Shown here: one piece after another, positions 41,747 to 50,914 of the stretch
Position numbering within the stretch: the first letter of the stretch is position 1
Layout: each line of letters starts with the position of its first letter
Program-made: the position numbers and the translations under genes
Assembly: GCA_902786975.1 (NCBI GenBank)
Contig: CADAES010000003.1
Span: forward strand, 62,001 to 126,000
Reading direction: 5' to 3'
DNA: 64,000 nucleotides
DNA from: an uncultured Ruminococcus sp.
GTDB lineage: Bacteria > Bacillota > Clostridia > Oscillospirales > Ruminococcaceae
The notes under the pieces: generated by a model
Database searches by the model: none
The model's input: only the letters and a program-made list of their open reading frames with translations
What the model was told of the DNA's origin: nothing

Positions 41747-42961
41747 ATGATAATGATGAATGTACCGTTTTCACCGCCCGATATCCGTGACTGTGATATC
41801 GAGGAGGTTGCCAGAGCTTTAAGGTCGGGCTGGATAACAACAGGACCCCGTACAAAGCAATTTGAAGAGAATATTGCGCAGTATGTCGGATCTTCCAGAG
41901 CCTGCTGCTTCAATTCCCAGACAGCCTGTGCCGAAATGGCGCTGAGAATGATGGAGATCGGCGAGGGCGATGAAGTTATCACGACCTCATATACCTATAC
42001 CGCTACTGCATCTGTTATCTGCCACGTCGGCGCAAAGCCCGTTCTTATAGATACGCAGAAGGACAGCCTTGAAATGGACTATGACGCTCTTGAAAAAGCT
42101 GTCAGCGAAAAGACCAAGGCAGTTATTCCCGTGGATATCGCCGGCATACCCTGCAACTATGACAGGATATTCGATATAGTCGAAAGCAAAAAGCATCTTT
42201 TCAAGCCCTCGGGCGAGATACAGAACGCTATCGGCAGAGTGATAGTTCTGGCCGATACAGCCCATGCGCTCGGCGCAAGCCGCAAAAATGTTATGTGCGG
42301 ACTTATAGGCGACTTCAGCGCTTTCAGCTTCCACGCCGTAAAGAACCTCACTACCGCTGAGGGCGGCGCTCTAACCTGGAGGCATATCGACGGTATCGAC
42401 GATGAGGAGATATATAAAAAGCTCCAGCTTTTCAGCCTCCATGGTCAGAATAAGGACGCCCTTGCTAAGTCTAAGCTCGGCTCGTGGGAGTATGATGTCA
42501 TCGGCACCTGGTATAAGTGCAATATGACCGATATCGCCGCAGCATTGGGTCTCAAACAGCTTGAAAGATATCCTGAGCTGCTCGAAAGACGCAAGCAGAT
42601 AATAACTTACTATAACAACAGGTTCATCCCCGAAGGCATAATGACTCTGGATCACTATAACGACGTCCATTCCTCGTCGGGTCACCTGTATATGACAAGA
42701 GTTCCCGGCATAAATGCCGAGCAGAGGAATGAGCTTATCCGCAGGATGAACGATATCGGCGTTGCCACAAACGTCCATTATAAGCCTCTGCCGATGCATA
42801 CAGCCTATAAGAATCTCGGATTTGATATCAATGACTATCCGAACGCTTATGCTTATTTTGAAAATGAGATAACGCTTCCGCTGCATACCTGCCTCACCGA
42901 CGAACAGGTCGAGTATGTCGCAGACAGCTTTATCAAGACCGTTAAGGAGTTTGCTCGTTGA
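41747..42961 (+). CDS. DegT/DnrJ/EryC1/StrS-family sugar aminotransferase
   Basis: This 404-residue PLP enzyme would move an amino group from Glu to a nucleotide-bound keto sugar. It has 'PFSPPDIRDCDIEEVARALRSGWITTGP' in parts, 'FNSQTACAEMAL', 'LADTAHALGA' and the PLP-lysine box 'FSFHAVKNLTTAEGGAL'. No 4,6-dehydratase that would make its keto-sugar substrate is in the block, so it may use a product made elsewhere. The ribosome site is weak. It is the first gene after the promoter at 41605, and its stop overlaps the next start (TTGA). Confidence 0.88.
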   Translation: MIMMNVPFSPPDIRDCDIEEVARALRSGWITTGPRTKQFEENIAQYVGSSRACCFNSQTACAEMALRMMEIGEGDEVITTSYTYTATASVICHVGAKPVLIDTQKDSLEMDYDALEKAVSEKTKAVIPVDIAGIPCNYDRIFDIVESKKHLFKPSGEIQNAIGRVIVLADTAHALGASRKNVMCGLIGDFSAFSFHAVKNLTTAEGGALTWRHIDGIDDEEIYKKLQLFSLHGQNKDALAKSKLGSWEYDVIGTWYKCNMTDIAAALGLKQLERYPELLERRKQIITYYNNRFIPEGIMTLDHYNDVHSSSGHLYMTRVPGINAEQRNELIRRMNDIGVATNVHYKPLPMHTAYKNLGFDINDYPNAYAYFENEITLPLHTCLTDEQVEYVADSFIKTVKEFAR

Positions 42962-43689
42962 AAAAATGGGAAAAGCTGCCGCAGGAAATGAAAGTCCCGC
43001 AGGTTAAGGAGTATTACGATATACTTGAGAAAAAGCGGCTGAGCCTTGCCGTCAAAAGAATTTTTGACGTTACGGTCTCTGCCGTGATGCTCGTTGTGCT
43101 CGCACCTGCGTTTGCTGTTATTGCCGCAGCAGTAAAGAAGGATTCCAAGGGACCTGTCTTTTTCAGACAGGAGCGTGTAACGAGATACGGCAGACACTTT
43201 CGTATATTCAAATTCAGAACAATGGTCGATAACGCCGATAAAATGGGAACACAGGTCACCGTCGGCGGAGACGGCAGGATAACACGTGTCGGTCATATCA
43301 TCAGAAAGTACAGGCTCGATGAGCTGAGCCAGCTTATTGACGTATTCAGAGGCACTATGACCTTTGTGGGCACACGCCCCGAGGTGCCAAAGTACGTTGA
43401 GCATTACACCCCCGAAATGAGAGCGACACTGCTGCTGCCTGCCGGAGTTACCTCCGAAGCAAGCATAATCTTCAAGGACGAGGACAAGCTCCTTGAAAGC
43501 AGCAGCGATATCGACGGCACCTATGTCCGTGAGATACTCCCCAAAAAGATGAAATATAACCTTAAAGCTATCAGGGAGTTCAGCTTGATGAACGATATGA
43601 AGATAATGCTCGCAACTGTCGGCGCAGTGCTCGGCATAGGCTCGGGCAGTAACAAGTGCACAAAGAAACGCAAAGCAGCCCGACAGTAG
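42958..43689 (+). CDS. Phosphoglycosyl transferase (PglC/WcaJ-type sugar transferase)
   Basis: It loads the first sugar phosphate onto undecaprenyl phosphate at the inner face of the membrane. The 243 residues have the N-terminal re-entrant helix ('KRIFDVTVSAVMLVVLAPAFAVIA'), 'GPVFFRQERV', 'FKFRTMVDNAD' and 'KYRLDELSQLIDVFRGTMTFVGTRPE', the catalytic Asp-Glu region of the monotopic family. The start is TTG 42958 with AAGGAG 8 bases upstream. It places the block at the start of a lipid-linked glycan path. Confidence 0.9.
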   Translation: MKKWEKLPQEMKVPQVKEYYDILEKKRLSLAVKRIFDVTVSAVMLVVLAPAFAVIAAAVKKDSKGPVFFRQERVTRYGRHFRIFKFRTMVDNADKMGTQVTVGGDGRITRVGHIIRKYRLDELSQLIDVFRGTMTFVGTRPEVPKYVEHYTPEMRATLLLPAGVTSEASIIFKDEDKLLESSSDIDGTYVREILPKKMKYNLKAIREFSLMNDMKIMLATVGAVLGIGSGSNKCTKKRKAARQ

Positions 43690-43716
43690 AACGTTTAACA
43701 GAAAGAAGTGCCTGAA

Positions 43717-44850
43717 ATGAAGATCCTTGTCTGTGCAAGAGGGTACAATTCATATTCCGAGTATAAAATAGGCGATTTTGAGCTCGATCAGGCAAAAGCC
43801 CTTAAAAACGCAGGGTGCGACGTCAGGATAGTATCCCTTGACCTGCGCTCACCCAGAAGGCGCAGACCTCACGGCGCAAAGAAATTTGCACTCTGCGGTA
43901 TGCGCTGCGTAACAGTCAACTACTATTGCAGCATATTGCCCGGAAGTCTTGAGGACAAAATGGGACGGTATGCTGCAAAAAAAGCGTTTTCAATAGTCTG
44001 TAAGGACGGCTGGAAGCCCGATATCGTCCACGCTCACTTTACCGAGATAGCAAGTGCGGTGTGCGACGAAGCGTTGATGATAGGCGCAAAGCTCGTTATT
44101 ACCGAACATTCTTCCGCTATGAACTGTACCTCACCAAAGGAGACATCTCTTCGGCAGGCGCTTTATTCATATCCCAGAGCCGATAAGCTTATCAGCGTCA
44201 GCAGCTCGCTTGCCCGCAATATCAAAAAAGCAACAGGCATAAGCTCCGACGTTATCGGCAATATAGTTGACCTAAGCATTTTTGAAGAGCTTTCCGAGGG
44301 CAGCAGCGACGGCAGGTTCAGATTCGTCTCCTGCGGAAACCTGCGTGAGATAAAGGGCTTTGATATCCTGCTCAAAGCGTTCTCAAAGCTTGATAAAAAT
44401 GCGCTTCTGACCGTGTTCGGTGACGGTGAGCTTGAAGCCCCGCTGAAAGCCCTCTGCAATAAGCTCGGTATATCCGACAGGGTCGTTTTCAAAGGCAGAC
44501 AGCCCCGAACAGCCCTTGCTTGTGAATATGCCCGAAGCGATGCGTTCGTCCTCGCCTCACGCTCCGAAACATTCGGTGTCGCATTTATCGAAGCTATGTC
44601 TGTGGGACTTCCCGTAGTTGCAACAAAGTGCGGCGGACCCGAAAGCTTTGTGTGTGACCTCAACGGCCGCCTCGCCGAGGTGAACAGCGTTGAATCGCTC
44701 GCACAGCAGATGACCTACATCATGCAAAACAAAAACAGCTTTGACGGTAAAAAGATAAAAGAATTCGTCGTCAGCAGATATTCGCCGTCAAATGTCGCAG
44801 ATCAGCTGATAAATACCTATACAGCCCTTTTGAAAGATATCGGCAGCTGA
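43717..44850 (+). CDS. Glycosyltransferase family 4 enzyme
   Basis: This 377-residue GT-B fold enzyme would add a sugar to the lipid-linked acceptor. The N-terminal acceptor domain includes 'DIVHAHFTEIASAV' and 'ITEHSSAMN'. The C-terminal donor domain has 'FVSCGNLREIKGFDILLKAF' and the GT4 motif 'SRSETFGVAFIEAMSVGLPVVATKCGGPESFV' (in parts; Glu pair near residue 293). Donor and acceptor cannot be told. ATG 43717 is preferred over GTG 43708. Confidence 0.88.
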   Translation: MKILVCARGYNSYSEYKIGDFELDQAKALKNAGCDVRIVSLDLRSPRRRRPHGAKKFALCGMRCVTVNYYCSILPGSLEDKMGRYAAKKAFSIVCKDGWKPDIVHAHFTEIASAVCDEALMIGAKLVITEHSSAMNCTSPKETSLRQALYSYPRADKLISVSSSLARNIKKATGISSDVIGNIVDLSIFEELSEGSSDGRFRFVSCGNLREIKGFDILLKAFSKLDKNALLTVFGDGELEAPLKALCNKLGISDRVVFKGRQPRTALACEYARSDAFVLASRSETFGVAFIEAMSVGLPVVATKCGGPESFVCDLNGRLAEVNSVESLAQQMTYIMQNKNSFDGKKIKEFVVSRYSPSNVADQLINTYTALLKDIGS

Positions 44851-44895
44851 GTCTGAACGGTACGATCTAACATAAATAACGAAAAGGTGAAAGCA

Positions 44896-46209
44896 TTGAA
44901 ACAGGAATTGCTGAAAAAAATTGAAGAAAGAAAGATAATCGCAGGTGTTGTCGGTCTTGGATATGTCGGTCTGCCTCTTGCAGTCGAAAAAGCCAAGGCA
45001 GGCTTCAAAACTATCGGGTTTGATGTCCAGAGCTCAAAGGTCGATATGGTGAATCAGGGTCATAACTATATCGGTGATGTGGTCGATTCCGACCTCGCCG
45101 AGCTTGTTAAGAACAAGCGCCTCGAAGCCACGACCGATTTCAGCTTCATTAAGGACGTTGACTTTGTCGCTATTTGCGTTCCGACACCACTTGATAAGCA
45201 TCAGGAACCCGATATAAGCTATGTCCGTGATTCCTCGATCGCAGTTTCAAAATACCTGAAAAAAGGCACTATGGTCGTCCTCGAATCAACCACATATCCC
45301 GGTACGACCCGTGAGCTTATAAAGCCTATCCTCGAAGAAGGCTCCGGCCTGAAATGCGGCGAGGACTTTTATCTCGGCTTCAGCCCCGAAAGAGTAGACC
45401 CGGGCAATCTTATCTATAAGACAAAGAATACCCCGAAGGTCGTCGGAGCTATCGGTGAAGATGCCGCAGAGGTAATTTCGGCGATGTACCGTGCAGTGCT
45501 CGACGGCGAGGTGTTTACCGTGACCGACCCTGCCGTTGCAGAAATGGAAAAGATACTTGAAAACACCTACCGTAATATCAATATCGGACTTGTGAACGAG
45601 CTTTGCCGCCTCTGCAACGAAATGGGCATCTCCGTCTGGGACGTTATAGATGCCGCAAAGACCAAGCCCTACGGCTTCCAGGCATTTTATCCCGGTCCCG
45701 GTCTCGGCGGTCACTGTATACCGCTTGACCCGTACTATCTTACCTGGAAAGCCCGTGAATACGGCTTCCATACCACTCTCATTGAAAACAGTATGGTCAT
45801 AAACGACAGCCAGCCCGCTTATTGCGTCGAAAGAGCAATGCATATCTTAAACAGGCATAAGAAAGCTATCAACGGTGCGAATGTCCTTGTGCTCGGCGTA
45901 GCGTATAAGCAGGATATCGACGACTACCGTGAAAGCCCCGCTATAAGAGTCATCAAGGAGCTTAAAAAGGTCGGCGCACAGGTCACATATTACGACCCCT
46001 GGGTGCCCGAGTTCAATGCCTACGGCGAAAGCGGAAAAAGCATACCCGAGCTTACTCCCGAGGCTGTCAGCAGCGCAGACCTTGTAATGATAACCTGCGC
46101 CCATACGAACGTTGATTACGCTATGGTGCAGAAGAACGCAAAGGCTGTGTTCGATACCAAGAACGTTATGAAGAATATCTCTGAGAGAGATAATATCGAA
46201 GTACTCTGA
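44896..46209 (+). CDS. UDP-N-acetyl-sugar 6-dehydrogenase (WbpA/WecC type)
   Basis: This 437-residue enzyme would oxidise C6 of a UDP-sugar twice with NAD to the uronate. It shows the Rossmann start 'AGVVGLGYVGLPLAVEKAKAG' in parts, 'CVPTPLDKHQEPDISYV', 'LESTTYPGTT', 'GFSPERVDPGN' and the catalytic Cys in 'GPGLGGHCIPLDPYYL'. The pattern is that of the UDP-GlcNAc 6-dehydrogenase WbpA rather than UDP-glucose dehydrogenase. The start is TTG 44896, with AAAAGGTG upstream. WbpB-like and WbpE-like enzymes follow, which supports the substrate. Confidence 0.88.
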   Translation: MKQELLKKIEERKIIAGVVGLGYVGLPLAVEKAKAGFKTIGFDVQSSKVDMVNQGHNYIGDVVDSDLAELVKNKRLEATTDFSFIKDVDFVAICVPTPLDKHQEPDISYVRDSSIAVSKYLKKGTMVVLESTTYPGTTRELIKPILEEGSGLKCGEDFYLGFSPERVDPGNLIYKTKNTPKVVGAIGEDAAEVISAMYRAVLDGEVFTVTDPAVAEMEKILENTYRNINIGLVNELCRLCNEMGISVWDVIDAAKTKPYGFQAFYPGPGLGGHCIPLDPYYLTWKAREYGFHTTLIENSMVINDSQPAYCVERAMHILNRHKKAINGANVLVLGVAYKQDIDDYRESPAIRVIKELKKVGAQVTYYDPWVPEFNAYGESGKSIPELTPEAVSSADLVMITCAHTNVDYAMVQKNAKAVFDTKNVMKNISERDNIEVL

Positions 46210-46230
46210 TAAACGGGAGCAGACAGTTAA

Positions 46231-47310
46231 ATGAAGTATGCACTTATTGGCTGCGGGAGAATATCGACAAACCATATCACCGCAGCTGTAAACAACAGCT
46301 CAAAGCTTGAACTCTGCGCTGTTTGTGATATTGTCCCCGAGAGAATGGAGCAGCTGCTTTCCAAACATTCTCTTGAAAAAGACAGCAGCATTAAAAGATA
46401 TACCGACTATAAGAAAATGCTTGACGAGATAAGTCCCGAGCTTGTCAGCATCGCCACAGAAAGCGGTTCTCACGCAGAGATTGCTTTGTACTGCATAGAC
46501 AAAGGTATAAATGTGATAATCGAAAAGCCTATGGCTATGAGTATGAAGGACGCAGACGAGATAATCAGACGCAGCGAAAAAATGGGCGTCAAAGTCTGCG
46601 CCTGCCACCAGAACAGATTTAACGTAGCCGTACAGAAAACGAGAAAAGCGCTTGAAGCAGGCCGATTCGGTAAGCTTTCTCACGGCTCTGTACACGTCCG
46701 TTGGAACAGGAACCGTGAGTACTACGACCAGGCTAAGTGGAGAGGGACGTGGGCTGAGGACGGCGGCTGCCTTATGAATCAGTGTATCCACGGCATCGAC
46801 CTGCTTCGCTGGATGCTCGGTGATAATGTGGACGAGGTCTATGGCACGACCCGAAGACAGTTTCACGATTACCTCGAAGCGGAGGATATCGGAATGGCTG
46901 TCGTAAAGTTCTCAAACGGCGCTGTTGCGACTGTCGAGGGCACTACGAACGTCTATCCCAGAAATCTTGAAGAATCACTTTACATATTCGGCGAAAAGGG
47001 CACAGTAAAGCTCGGCGGTACCTCGACCAATAATATCGATGTCTGGGATTTTTCCGACGAGAACGATTCCGATATCGTTAATAAAGGGCTTAAAGAAGCC
47101 ACCAGCAATGTCTACGGCAACGGACATACCAGTTTGTTTGCCGACGTTATCGACGCCGTTGAAAATGACAGACCGCCATACGTCGATGCCTATGCCGGCA
47201 GAAATGCGCTGGAAATGATACTTGCTATCTATAAAAGTGCAAAAACAGGGCTTCCCGTGAAACTCCCGCTTGAAGATTTCGCCTGTACCGATATGGTCGG
47301 CGAGTTCTGA
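46231..47310 (+). CDS. Gfo/Idh/MocA oxidoreductase, WbpB/WlbA-like
   Basis: This 359-residue NAD-dependent enzyme resembles those that oxidise C3 of UDP-GlcNAc-uronate to the 3-keto form. It has 'YALIGCGRISTNHI' (NAD), 'VIIEKPMAMSMKDAD', the catalytic box 'AEDGGCLMNQCIHGIDLLRWMLG' in parts and 'GEKGTVKLGG'. It lies between a WbpA-like and a WbpE-like gene, the same set of steps as in Pseudomonas O-antigen synthesis. The function is inferred from sequence and context. Confidence 0.85.
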   Translation: MKYALIGCGRISTNHITAAVNNSSKLELCAVCDIVPERMEQLLSKHSLEKDSSIKRYTDYKKMLDEISPELVSIATESGSHAEIALYCIDKGINVIIEKPMAMSMKDADEIIRRSEKMGVKVCACHQNRFNVAVQKTRKALEAGRFGKLSHGSVHVRWNRNREYYDQAKWRGTWAEDGGCLMNQCIHGIDLLRWMLGDNVDEVYGTTRRQFHDYLEAEDIGMAVVKFSNGAVATVEGTTNVYPRNLEESLYIFGEKGTVKLGGTSTNNIDVWDFSDENDSDIVNKGLKEATSNVYGNGHTSLFADVIDAVENDRPPYVDAYAGRNALEMILAIYKSAKTGLPVKLPLEDFACTDMVGEF

Positions 47311-47334
47311 ACCAAGCTAAAGAAAGGCTAAGCT

Positions 47335-48042
47335 ATGAGAAAACTATGCGTTCTGACATATAACTGCCGACATCGTAAGACCTACGATACGCTTTGCCTG
47401 CTCAAAGCCTCGGGCTATAGTTACGTCACCGTTTACGCCCAACCGATGACCTATACCAAAAAGCGCTTCCCGCTTGTGCAGCACCGTCCCGGACTTAACG
47501 TGAATATCCCCGAAACAAAAGAGCTTTGTGAAAACTTCGGCTATAAGTATATCGAGGGTCAGTTCAGCGATACCGTGAACGAGCAGGAGAAGCAGCTTTT
47601 TCTTTTGTGCGGTGCGGGTCTGCTGGATGAGGAGTTTATCAGCAGATACAGGATAATCAATTCCCACCCCGGCTATATCCCGCTGGCAAGAGGACTGGAT
47701 TCGTTCAAATGGGCGCTTTACTATCATCTCCCTATCGGTGTGACAACGCATTTTCTGGGGGAGTATGTGGATGCGGGCGAGGTCATCGAGCGACGTGAAA
47801 TACCCATTAACGATACCGATACATTCCACAGCCTTGCACTGAGGGTCTACGAAAACGAGATAGATATGCTCGTGCACGCCGTTGGGCTTGCCGAATGTGA
47901 GCATCAGTTCATCGTCCCGCAGAATACAGAGATATTCAAGCGTATGCCCGAGCAGACCGAGAGAGAGCTTATAGAGCGCTTCCATATCGGGCTCAAAGAA
48001 TACTATGACCAAAAAGGAGATAAAGACCGTGCAGTTCCGTGA
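47335..48042 (+). CDS. Formyltransferase-family protein, probable sugar N-formyltransferase
   Basis: This 235-residue protein has the catalytic core of methionyl-tRNA/sugar formyltransferases: the Asn and His of 'IINSHPGYIPLARGLDSFKWAL' in parts (near residues 107-125) and the Asp of 'GEYVDAGEVI' (near residue 148). It lacks the C-terminal tRNA-binding domain of Fmt. It stands where a WbpD-type N-acetyltransferase would be expected between WbpB-like and WbpE-like genes. I infer that it adds a formyl group from 10-formyl-THF to the new 3-amino group. It overlaps the next gene by 14 bases. Confidence 0.75.
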   Translation: MRKLCVLTYNCRHRKTYDTLCLLKASGYSYVTVYAQPMTYTKKRFPLVQHRPGLNVNIPETKELCENFGYKYIEGQFSDTVNEQEKQLFLLCGAGLLDEEFISRYRIINSHPGYIPLARGLDSFKWALYYHLPIGVTTHFLGEYVDAGEVIERREIPINDTDTFHSLALRVYENEIDMLVHAVGLAECEHQFIVPQNTEIFKRMPEQTERELIERFHIGLKEYYDQKGDKDRAVP

Positions 48043-49171
48043 CCTGAAGGCTCAGTACAATGCTCTGAAGCCTGATATAGACAATGCAATACAGTCGGTG
48101 CTCAACAGCAGCTGCTTCATTTCGGGCAAGCCTGTCACCGAGCTTGAAACAGCTCTCGCCGAATATGTCGGAGCAAAGCACTGTATAACCTGTGCCAACG
48201 GTACAGATGCGCTGTCGCTTGCGGTCATGGCTTGGGGCATCGGAAATGGCGATGCGGTATTCGTCCCCGACTTTACATACTTTGCAAGCGGTGAGATAGT
48301 CGCCTTTGCAGGTGCCACGCCAGTATTCGTCGATGTCTGCAAGGATACCTACAATATCGACGCAGCCAAGCTTGAACAGGCTGTGCTGACAGTTATAAAC
48401 GAGGGCGGGCTCACCCCTAAAGCCGTAGTCGCAGTTGACCTTTTCGGTCTGCCCGCAGACTATGAAAAGATAAGAACCGTCTGTGATAAATACGGCTTGC
48501 TTCTGCTCGAAGACGGCGCACAGGGCTTCGGAGGGCGTATCGGCGGCAAAAAAGCGTGCAGCTTCGGCGATATCGCCACAACAAGCTTTTTTCCCGCAAA
48601 GCCTCTTGGCTGCTACGGCGACGGAGGCGCAGTCTTTACGGATAACGACGAATGGGCTGAGCTGATAAGAAGCTATGCCGTGCACGGAAAGGGAAGCAGT
48701 AAATACGATAATATCCGTGTCGGCGTAAACAGCAGGCTCGATACGCTTCAGGCGTCTGTCCTCTCTGTCAAGCTGAAAGCCTTTAAAGAGTACGAGTTTG
48801 AAAAGGTGAACGACGCAGTCTTTAAATACAACGAGCTTTTCACTAAAAACGGTGCAAAGCAAAAAGGCTTGATACTTCCTGAGATAAAGGACGGCTTTTA
48901 CAGCAGCTGGGCACAGTATACCGTGCAGCTGCCCGATAATGCCGACCGTGATGCTGTGCAGGCATCTTTGAAAACGCTCGGTATCCCCACGATGATATAC
49001 TATATCAAGCCGATGCACTGTCAGGGCGCTTTTGAGGGCACACGCAGCAGCACAGCGGATTGTCCCGTGACCGAAAGCATTTGCCGTAAAGTGCTCAGCT
49101 TGCCGCTTGACCCGTATAAGACCGACGCTGAACTCAGCTTGGCAGCTGACAGCATTTGTGCTCTTTTATGA
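48029..49171 (+). CDS. DegT-family aminotransferase, WbpE-like
   Basis: This 380-residue PLP enzyme has 'FRDLKAQYNALKPDID', 'CANGTDALSLAV', 'LLEDGAQGFGG' and the PLP-lysine box 'TTSFFPAKPLGCYGDGGA', followed by 'GVNSRLDTLQASVL' and 'WAQYTVQL'. These closely match WbpE, which aminates UDP-3-keto-GlcNAc-uronate. GTG 48029 is chosen because AAAAAGGAG lies before it; ATG 48005 is in frame upstream. It ends the glycan block at a terminator. Confidence 0.88.
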   Translation: MQFRDLKAQYNALKPDIDNAIQSVLNSSCFISGKPVTELETALAEYVGAKHCITCANGTDALSLAVMAWGIGNGDAVFVPDFTYFASGEIVAFAGATPVFVDVCKDTYNIDAAKLEQAVLTVINEGGLTPKAVVAVDLFGLPADYEKIRTVCDKYGLLLLEDGAQGFGGRIGGKKACSFGDIATTSFFPAKPLGCYGDGGAVFTDNDEWAELIRSYAVHGKGSSKYDNIRVGVNSRLDTLQASVLSVKLKAFKEYEFEKVNDAVFKYNELFTKNGAKQKGLILPEIKDGFYSSWAQYTVQLPDNADRDAVQASLKTLGIPTMIYYIKPMHCQGAFEGTRSSTADCPVTESICRKVLSLPLDPYKTDAELSLAADSICALL

Positions 49172-49179
49172 TATTATTG

Positions 49180-49213
49180 GCGTCTGCCTGTCCTTTTGGC
49201 GGACGCTTTTGTG
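49180..49213 (+). terminator. Terminator of the glycan block
   Basis: GCGTCTGCC (49180-49188) and GGCGGACGC (49198-49206), with one G-T pair, are followed by TTTTG. Confidence 0.75.
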
Positions 49214-49262
49214 TTATGTGTTAATAAATGTTGTCCACAGCGTAATTTTTTGCGAAAAGCAC

Positions 49263-49291
49263 TTGTAATCCGCTGCTTTTTTTGTTATAAT
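49263..49291 (+). promoter_or_regulatory. Promoter of the lepB operon
   Basis: TTGTAA (49263-49268) and TATAAT (49286-49291) are 17 bases apart, 44 bases before lepB. Confidence 0.75.
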
Positions 49292-49334
49292 ACTTAGATG
49301 TAGAATTTCTATATGATTAAGAGGTCGTATCGTT

Positions 49335-49964
49335 ATGGATAATAATAATCTCAATGTCGATCCCAAGGATATTGAGCTTGCCAGCAAGGCAGCACCTAAG
49401 GATCTTAAGGAAGAAGAACCTGTCAATATCGCAAACGAGATACTTGACTGGATAGAGTCGTTCGTGTTTGCGGTATTTGTCATAATACTGATATTCATTT
49501 TCCTGTTCAGGATCGTCACTGTTGACGGTCATTCCATGGATTCTACGCTCAGCGATAAGGACAGGGTTATAATATCGCATCTGAATTATGACCCGAAGAA
49601 TGACGATATCGTCGTTGTGAACAGCTCTGTTCTCAATAAAACTCTTATCAAGCGTGTCATCGGCATATCCGGAGATACCGTGAAGATCGACTATAACATA
49701 AATACCGTCTATGTGAACGGAAAGGCAATAAGCAACGAGCATATAGATAATACGATGCTCGATAAGGGAATGTTTGATCCGAGCTTCAAGATCTCCGACG
49801 GAGTTTACGAGTATAAAGTCCCCGAAAACAGTATCTTTATCATGGGCGATAACAGGAACAATTCCACCGATAGCAGAACGATAGGTTTTATCAGCAAAGA
49901 CGATGTTATGGGTCACGTTATCTTCAGACTCTATCCGTTCAAGGAGTTCGGAAGTATAAAATGA
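49335..49964 (+). CDS. lepB: Signal peptidase I (bacterial Ser/Lys type)
   Basis: This 209-residue main signal peptidase has a cytoplasmic N-terminus, one membrane helix (residues of about 42-62), the catalytic Ser in 'VDGHSMDSTL', the catalytic Lys in 'TLIKRVIG' and box E 'FIMGDNRNNSTDSR'. It removes signal peptides of secreted proteins outside the membrane. rbgA follows, the common order in Firmicutes. Compare the ER-type enzyme at 3180. Confidence 0.93.
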   Translation: MDNNNLNVDPKDIELASKAAPKDLKEEEPVNIANEILDWIESFVFAVFVIILIFIFLFRIVTVDGHSMDSTLSDKDRVIISHLNYDPKNDDIVVVNSSVLNKTLIKRVIGISGDTVKIDYNINTVYVNGKAISNEHIDNTMLDKGMFDPSFKISDGVYEYKVPENSIFIMGDNRNNSTDSRTIGFISKDDVMGHVIFRLYPFKEFGSIK

Positions 49965-50000
49965 TCCGGAGATGATCCGGAATAAAGGTTGGGTGAGAGT

Positions 50001-50891
50001 ATGAGCGAAGCAGCACATGTCCAGTGGTTTCCCGGACATATGGCGAAAACAAGGCGTATAATGGCTTCAAATATGAAGCTCGTTGACGCTGTCGTTGAAA
50101 TAACCGATGCTCGTATCCCTTATTCCAGCAGAAATCCCGAGATAAAAAGGATAGTCGGCAAAAAGCCGAGACTTGTCCTTTTGAATAAGGCTGACTCGGC
50201 TGACCCCGCCATGACCGACCGCTGGATAGACTATTACCGCAAAAACGGCGTAAGAGCGATAGCTACCGACTGCCGAAGCGGTAAAAACGTCAATAAGTTC
50301 TATTCCGAGCTTAAAGAGCTCCTAAGCGACGACCTGCAAAAGTGGGAAGCCAAGGGAATGACGGGAAGACCGATAAGGATAATGATAGTCGGTATACCCA
50401 ATGTCGGCAAATCCTCGTTTATCAACCGCCTTGCGGGTTCAAGGCTCGCAAAGGTCGAGGACAGACCGGGCGTTACTAAGGGCAAACAATGGGTTAGCCT
50501 CGACGAGGGATTTGAGCTTCTTGATATGCCGGGCGTCCTGTGGCCTAAGTTTGAGGATAAGCTTGTCGGCGAAAGGCTCGCATTTACAGGCGCAGTAAAG
50601 GACCAGATAATGGATACCGAGTTTCTTGCCTGCCGCCTGCTTGAATACTTAAAAGACAACTATAACGATATGCTTGAAGCAAGATACGGTATTACAACCG
50701 ATGATATCCCGCCGAGTGACGACAGCACAGCAGGCTGTGTCGTCGGATATGAGATACTTGAAAGGATAGGCAGAAAAAGAGGCTTTCTTGTTTCGGGCGG
50801 AGAGATAAATACCGAGAGAGCCGCAAATACAGTGCTCGACGAGTACCGAAGCGGCAAGATAGGCAGAATGACTCTTGAAGCGCCATTTTAA
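50001..50891 (+). CDS. rbgA: Ribosome biogenesis GTPase RbgA (YlqF)
   Basis: This circularly permuted GTPase is needed for late 50S assembly. The 296 residues begin with 'VQWFPGHMAKTRR'. The G motifs come in permuted order: G4 'LLNKADSADP' near residue 62, G1 'GIPNVGKSSFINRL' near residue 130, G3 'DMPGVLWPKF', then a helical C-terminal domain. The ATG 50001 start has GGTGAG upstream. Confidence 0.94.
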   Translation: MSEAAHVQWFPGHMAKTRRIMASNMKLVDAVVEITDARIPYSSRNPEIKRIVGKKPRLVLLNKADSADPAMTDRWIDYYRKNGVRAIATDCRSGKNVNKFYSELKELLSDDLQKWEAKGMTGRPIRIMIVGIPNVGKSSFINRLAGSRLAKVEDRPGVTKGKQWVSLDEGFELLDMPGVLWPKFEDKLVGERLAFTGAVKDQIMDTEFLACRLLEYLKDNYNDMLEARYGITTDDIPPSDDSTAGCVVGYEILERIGRKRGFLVSGGEINTERAANTVLDEYRSGKIGRMTLEAPF

Positions 50892-50914
50892 CAGATATAA
50901 TTTGGGGAGACAAA

